Shown here: positions 37,082 to 42,038 of the stretch, piece after piece
Layout: each line of letters opens with the position of its first letter
Numbering within the stretch: the first letter of the stretch is position 1
Made by a program: the position numbers and the translations under genes
Notes under the pieces: model-generated
Told to the model about the DNA's origin: nothing
Database searches by the model: none
Seen by the model: the letters and a program-made list of their open reading frames with translations, nothing else
Virus record (IMG/VR): IMGVR_UViG_3300005253_000482
Location: 1-42,038 of that record
Reading direction: 5' to 3' (one strand)
DNA length: 42,038 bases
From: a virus

Positions 37082-40000
37082 ATGCCAGTACCGAGTTTAG
37101 AGTATGTTGAACTTTTAAGGGCAAGGGAAAAGAAAGCCAAGGCTTTACCCGAACCTGTTGTTGAACCTCCTGTTATTCCCGAACCAGCTCCCCCTAGAGA
37201 AGAGGGGTATTTAACACAAGAACAAGCCAAGGCACAATATGGTCTTGACCTTGACCCTGGGTGGCAGGCGAGGGTTCGAATCCATCCTCAAATGGGGGAG
37301 CAAGTCTCTTATCTCTCACCCGAAGGTTGGAAATATGAACAGGTAAGGTGGGATGAGGCAGGCAATGTTACTGATTATTTAGCCTTTGACCCTGAAGGAA
37401 GGGCATTCGGTAAAGCAGAACTGGAAGAACTTGAAGTTTCTATTGCTGAGGAAGCCCGCATACAAGAAGAAGTATTAGCACCATTCGAGGCAGTGTTCCC
37501 GGGGATTGATGTTGAGGGATTGTTCGCAAGTATGGCCGTTACGCCCGACATGTCAAGGCGTGAACGCTTGGGCCCGGAGCAAGCACAAGATGACTTCATT
37601 GATGCTATCCAGGAAATAGGGAGGACTTCTGAGACTGAGGCTATCCTAAGACAACTGGGAATTGAGGAAACTGATATCGGTTTGTTCTTCCCCGAAGAGG
37701 AGGGGGAAAATATTACTGCCCTTATACCTGAACCAGAACCCGAAGTAGTGGAACCTGCTCTATGGCAAAGGGTACTTGAATATGGGCTATATCCCTTCAC
37801 CTTCTTCGGAATAAAGATGAAGGAAACAGTTGATGCATTTAAGGAGTTGCCTGAAATATTGAAAGATATCCCATCTTTTATAGCTAGAGATGCGGATGTC
37901 AGTGCTTACGAAGGTGTAAATAAGTTTATTAGGGCTGGACTTATGGGACAAATAGCTGAGCCTTTTATACCCGAAGATGCCCCCGAGGAAGTACAAGCTC
38001 TCTTTGCCGCACCCAAGATGGCTGATTATTTTATAGGTGGTGCAGAATATAATGAGTTTAGGCAGTTACCTTGGTGGCAACAGTTACTTTATGAATTACC
38101 TCTATGGATGACTATTCCCGGGGCTGCTGCCACCAGAGGGGCTTTAGCTCCGACAATCGCTAGGGGTGGTGCCAAGGCAATTCCAGCCAGGGTAGTCAGC
38201 GGTGCTTTAAGACCAGCCGTTGCCGTAGAGAGGGCAATATCATTCCCAATCAGAAAGACATTTGAAAGAATAGCCCAGCGGAACTTCCACAGATATCTGG
38301 TGAGTCAAGGGATTGAACTCCCCCCCAAAGCCGAAAAGCTCTTGATGAATGTTTATGCCAAGTTCCCAATCGTCAGTCCCGATACTGGGGCTAAACTCTA
38401 TGCTACATTGGGGGCTAAGTATGGGAATAGGGCAGTGGCTGAGTATTATTCCTCCGGTAGACTTACTACTGACATCGTTAAGAGAATTATTGCCTATGCC
38501 GAGTCGCAAGGTGACAAAACACTTGCGAGGGCTGGCCAAAAGTTCTTGCTTCGCTTAGAGAGAAGTGGGCGTGTCGAAGCAGGGGTTGACTTACTCACAG
38601 ATAAATTTGCCGTAGACTTTACCAAGGCATTCGAGGAAATAGGGGCAAAAATCACCCCAGATATGGGTTACGAGATTTCTAGGGCTGCGGCAGAAGCAGC
38701 TAGACAATACTTCCCAATGCTCTATTCTACAGATGTTGCCCTTACGGGTGCTAACAAAATGACCCATACCCTCATGATGGATACTGTTTTACCCTCTCTG
38801 CTAGAACAGGCGCTAAAACCATCTGCCATCAATGCTGAATTGATAGCCTCCCTTATTGGTAAGGGTGTACTTGGGATAACTGCCAGCCTGACTAAGCAGT
38901 TGGAGAAAATAGGTCTTGATACTGCGACCATTGAAGCGATGTCTCCCAACGAGGCATGGGCTAGTTTACTTAGTGGTACAATCCCTACCCCAGCAGTGGA
39001 GGCAGTTACCCCAGAAGTCGCACCAGAAGCCCTCAGACCACCAACAGAGGTTGTTGCACCTGAAGTTGCCCCAGTGGTACCACAGGTGGTAAAGCCACCC
39101 GTTAAAAAGCCACCCATTATTGAAGCACCTGAAAGAACTGTAGTTAAAGAGGGCGGTGTCCCTGCCAGCCCTGCCGAGCCAATAGCAACGGGGGTATCGG
39201 ACAGTATCCCTGTGATAAAAGATATAGGGGCGAAGGAAAGGATTCGACCAGCACGTAAAGTCTTTGAGAAGATGGGTTTGTCTGAGGAATTTAGGGGTAT
39301 ACAGAGGGCAGAAGTTGAAAAGGGTGAGGCAAGGGTAGTCTTTGATAAGAAACTCAAAGAGATGTCCAAGTTGGTTGATAAAAATAGGCGGCATATAGTA
39401 TTCAGGGAAATAGAAAACCCTGGCTCGCAAGTTGGACTTACGTTTAATGAGAAGAGGGCAGTCGCTTTTTTTAGAACTAACTTCGATAAGTGGGCTGATA
39501 AACTAAATCTTTCCCAAGAAAAGCGGATTAAGAACTATATAACCCATATCTTTGAGGCTGATATTACGGAGCAGTTAAAAGCCAAACACCCAATGGATGC
39601 TGCTATGGCTAAGGCATTGGAATACCTAGCACCCAAGAAGATATTTAACCCCTTCTTACAGGAGAGATTAGGGGCGACTGTTGGTTTGATTGAAGATCCA
39701 TTCGCTGCTGCCTCTGCCTATGAGTCCAGGCAACTAAAGGTGCTTTATTATGAACCATTCTTAGAGAAGTTAGCTGCCATTGCCAATGATGTAAATACCC
39801 CCCGGGCTGCGAGAAATTATCTGAAAGACTACTCTATGCGTATGACAGGTGAACCATCCAAGCTTGACTTAGAGATAAACACAACCCTTCAGGAGTTTGC
39901 CGAGAAATTAAAGGGGTTGCCTGGCGGCAATATACTCGCAAACTATTTAAGCAGGGGGAATCCTTCGGGAATGGCATCCTATAACTTCACAAGTGCGCTA

Positions 40001-42038
40001 TATACTTTATGGCTGGGTTTTAAGGCGACATCCGCCATAAGGAATCTCAGCCAGCATACATTGATAATCGCTGAAGTTGGCCCGGCCGATTTTGCTAATG
40101 GTATTAAATTGAGGTTTACTAAGGAAGGCAAGGTTGCGTTAAAGGAGTCGTTGGCTTGGCGTTCCCGTAGAGCGGCTTTTGTGCCTGGCATTGATGATTC
40201 GTTTGTGTCAAGGTGGCCTGACACGTTCCGTGAATCAGCATTAGCTATGTTCCGTGGTGCTGACGCCCAGAATGTTAAGGACGCTTTCCTTGCTGGGTAT
40301 TCAGAGGCAAAAAAAATACTTACAGAAGACCAAAATAAAGCGCCCTTAGATGAGAGACTTTCCCAAGAAAAACTTAGGCAGCACTTTATAGGCAGGGGGG
40401 ATGAGGTTGCTGCCGATACTCAATATTTATATACCAAGATGAATAGTATGTCCTTTTCCCAGAGTGCCCCAGGTAGAACCATGTCTATGCTAACAACATG
40501 GACTGAGAACTGGATGGAGCTAATGACTAAGTGGATAAAGAGAACTCCATCCCAAGTCTACTTAGAGCAAGAGAGACTAACGGGTAAGGCAATACCTACA
40601 AAGAACTGGTCTCAGACGTATAAAGCAATAGGACTTTATATGGTATTGGTTGGGTTAGCCTTCGCCTTTGATAACCAAACCAGATTAAAAATAAAAGAAT
40701 ACACAGGCATAGGGTCTTTAAGATACTTGGCTGGTGCCGTTGGAGGTGAGTTCCCTGCAATGGAGGCTGTGGGGTCTGTGGCTAATATGATAGCAGGTTT
40801 TCTTACTGACGATGAAAGGCTGCTTAACTCTGGACTAGCTGAATTCAAGTCCACCTTTACCCCAGGCGTTATAAGGCAACTAGGTAATGTAGGTTCTGGG
40901 GAAAAGGATTGGTCTACGCTTCTCTTCTACCTTGAGGCTAAGAACTTCCAGATTAAAAACCTCAAGGACAAATGGGAGAAGGATTGGCAGGAATATCCCA
41001 CCTTTGAAACCCCTGAAGATAAAACTGAATATATTAAAACTCATCCCAAGCATAGAGGGTGGTCAGATGCTAAAATCAGGAATCAATGGCGAGAGGATAA
41101 TCCCCGACTTGAAGCTCAGATGTTTGTTGTGGGTCAATTCACAACTCTATCATCCGACAAGGCTAGGTCAGAGGTATTAAGGCTGATTGAGGAACACAAC
41201 CTTGATACTGAAGTAATAAGTGGTTATGAGAAGGTTTTTGGGATTGATACTAAGGTTGAGCTTAAAATATTTGAAGATAGAATTGGAAACCTTGAAGACT
41301 TAGTTGCTGGCGAGGAGCCCAAATACTTTACAATGGGTAACTATGTATCTGAAGTTAATAAGTTAGTAAACTCTGTCGGTAGATCAAAGGTTCAAAAGGA
41401 AGCATCTCCATTAACACGGGGGATATTAGAAGCACAAGATACTATCGAGGGTTACGAGGTGTTAGAAGAGGGCGATGCTAGGACATTATGGAGACGGCAA
41501 TACCCTGAGGGGGAAGCCTGGATGTGTTTGATGGGTCAGGTTCAATCTCCAACAAGCCTCAAGAGTGCTGAGATATTGCAAGGTTTAGTAGAGAAATATA
41601 ACATCCCCCTTAATATAATACCAGCATTTCAACTTACCGATAAGGGCAAGGAACGGATACCCTCTAATCGTGATTTGTGGGGACACTACTTTTTTTACTA
41701 TGACTTACCCGGCACTTCTTACCTTAATATGACTCAAGGGCAGGTTGACTCAGGTCAGCTCCCTGAGAAGTATCGGGGGGAGTGGGAGACATACCAGAAG
41801 TTAAAGACTGATACGGCAAAGAGTGCCTTCCGTAAAGGACACAGGGAAGCAGCCTACGGTAACTGGCGGGATGATTTTAGAAGAGATAATCCAGAGTTTG
41901 ACCAATGGCTACAGGATGAGAAGGATATGAAACCCCTGACTGGTACTGCCCCTATTAGACGTGCTAGGGCTGGTGCTACAAGTATAAGACTGGCAGGGGC
42001 AGGTGGTGGATTTGGGGGTGCTACGGTATCACCACGGG
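37082..42038 (+). CDS. Giant virion protein A, runs off the window
   Basis: Open from ATG 37082 (AGGAGATTAA upstream) to the last base, 1652 codons, no stop. Residues 17-45 are Pro/Glu-rich linkers (EPVVEPPVIPEPAP), about 335-395 hydrophobic-basic (LPLWMTIPGAAATRGAL), about 640-690 a second Pro-rich linker, and from about 860 the region paralogous to the protein at 1-2961. A hydrophobic helix KAIGLYMVLVGLAFAFD lies about residue 1180. Probably an internal/ejected virion protein delivered with the DNA. No enzymatic motif recognised. The C-terminal R-x-N-P repeats are shared with the other copy. Confidence 0.85.
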   Translation, partial: MPVPSLEYVELLRAREKKAKALPEPVVEPPVIPEPAPPREEGYLTQEQAKAQYGLDLDPGWQARVRIHPQMGEQVSYLSPEGWKYEQVRWDEAGNVTDYLAFDPEGRAFGKAELEELEVSIAEEARIQEEVLAPFEAVFPGIDVEGLFASMAVTPDMSRRERLGPEQAQDDFIDAIQEIGRTSETEAILRQLGIEETDIGLFFPEEEGENITALIPEPEPEVVEPALWQRVLEYGLYPFTFFGIKMKETVDAFKELPEILKDIPSFIARDADVSAYEGVNKFIRAGLMGQIAEPFIPEDAPEEVQALFAAPKMADYFIGGAEYNEFRQLPWWQQLLYELPLWMTIPGAAATRGALAPTIARGGAKAIPARVVSGALRPAVAVERAISFPIRKTFERIAQRNFHRYLVSQGIELPPKAEKLLMNVYAKFPIVSPDTGAKLYATLGAKYGNRAVAEYYSSGRLTTDIVKRIIAYAESQGDKTLARAGQKFLLRLERSGRVEAGVDLLTDKFAVDFTKAFEEIGAKITPDMGYEISRAAAEAARQYFPMLYSTDVALTGANKMTHTLMMDTVLPSLLEQALKPSAINAELIASLIGKGVLGITASLTKQLEKIGLDTATIEAMSPNEAWASLLSGTIPTPAVEAVTPEVAPEALRPPTEVVAPEVAPVVPQVVKPPVKKPPIIEAPERTVVKEGGVPASPAEPIATGVSDSIPVIKDIGAKERIRPARKVFEKMGLSEEFRGIQRAEVEKGEARVVFDKKLKEMSKLVDKNRRHIVFREIENPGSQVGLTFNEKRAVAFFRTNFDKWADKLNLSQEKRIKNYITHIFEADITEQLKAKHPMDAAMAKALEYLAPKKIFNPFLQERLGATVGLIEDPFAAASAYESRQLKVLYYEPFLEKLAAIANDVNTPRAARNYLKDYSMRMTGEPSKLDLEINTTLQEFAEKLKGLPGGNILANYLSRGNPSGMASYNFTSALYTLWLGFKATSAIRNLSQHTLIIAEVGPADFANGIKLRFTKEGKVALKESLAWRSRRAAFVPGIDDSFVSRWPDTFRESALAMFRGADAQNVKDAFLAGYSEAKKILTEDQNKAPLDERLSQEKLRQHFIGRGDEVAADTQYLYTKMNSMSFSQSAPGRTMSMLTTWTENWMELMTKWIKRTPSQVYLEQERLTGKAIPTKNWSQTYKAIGLYMVLVGLAFAFDNQTRLKIKEYTGIGSLRYLAGAVGGEFPAMEAVGSVANMIAGFLTDDERLLNSGLAEFKSTFTPGVIRQLGNVGSGEKDWSTLLFYLEAKNFQIKNLKDKWEKDWQEYPTFETPEDKTEYIKTHPKHRGWSDAKIRNQWREDNPRLEAQMFVVGQFTTLSSDKARSEVLRLIEEHNLDTEVISGYEKVFGIDTKVELKIFEDRIGNLEDLVAGEEPKYFTMGNYVSEVNKLVNSVGRSKVQKEASPLTRGILEAQDTIEGYEVLEEGDARTLWRRQYPEGEAWMCLMGQVQSPTSLKSAEILQGLVEKYNIPLNIIPAFQLTDKGKERIPSNRDLWGHYFFYYDLPGTSYLNMTQGQVDSGQLPEKYRGEWETYQKLKTDTAKSAFRKGHREAAYGNWRDDFRRDNPEFDQWLQDEKDMKPLTGTAPIRRARAGATSIRLAGAGGGFGGATVSPR

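Noticed and set aside
1-42038. Circular closure of the window
   Set aside because: The ends share no direct overlap, and joining them puts the right-end frame into a stop within about 15 codons; the two giant genes are different copies.

Overview
This 42 kb window is almost certainly most of a tailed double-stranded DNA phage genome (or a prophage of such a phage) that infects a bacterium. Evidence is the block of terminase, portal, scaffold, HK97-fold-type coat, tail and fibre genes, the strong GGAGG ribosome binding sites, the very dense gene packing (no gene-free stretch exceeds 300 bases) and several textbook sigma70 promoters. No tape-measure gene is seen and giant proteins sit next to the portal, which favours a short-tailed (podovirus-like) particle. 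I cannot name the host from sequence alone. Neither an integrase nor a recognisable repressor is in the window.

Layout. The virion block reads across the window ends: small terminase (32874), large terminase (33598), portal (35251), a giant virion protein open past the right end (37082-42038), the 3' part of a second, paralogous giant protein (1-2961), scaffold (3025), coat (3750), a probable decoration protein (5255), small proteins, head-tail adaptor (10186), hub-like protein (11247), adhesion and fibre proteins (12615-18315), holin-like protein, an S26 peptidase-like protein and a small membrane protein. It ends at a strong terminator at 20113-20139. The forward early region (20197-31488) has many tiny overlapping genes, many of them cysteine-rich, plus recombination and replication functions: a Rad52-type annealing protein, a RecA-fold ATPase with an N-terminal winged-helix-like region, and a RusA-type resolvase fused to zinc knuckles. 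It ends with a probable late-gene regulator and a terminator. A short reverse-strand block (31509-32747) holds two zinc-ribbon proteins, a ParB-fold protein, a structured DNA/RNA element and a broken HNH gene, just before the small terminase.

The most distinctive theme is mobile nuclease load. There are seven HNH-type genes, three of which carry their own promoter with a TTGACA -35 box and exactly 17 bp spacing. Around them are partial copies of neighbouring genes: an HNH protein whose first residues copy the start of the next gene (9637), an HNH gene preceded by a truncated look-alike of the following gene (19305-20056), a 10-codon relic of the adaptor gene 3' end beside a reverse-strand moron (8572-8601), and a 20 bp copied end of an HNH gene (25931/26224). 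Two more promoters (20197, 28680) sit exactly 6 nt before ATG and should give leaderless messages, one of them for the RusA-zinc-knuckle fusion. The fusion has the architecture expected of a new kind of free-standing mobile nuclease, although that is inference.

All functions are read from translated sequence and remembered family features; no database search was run.
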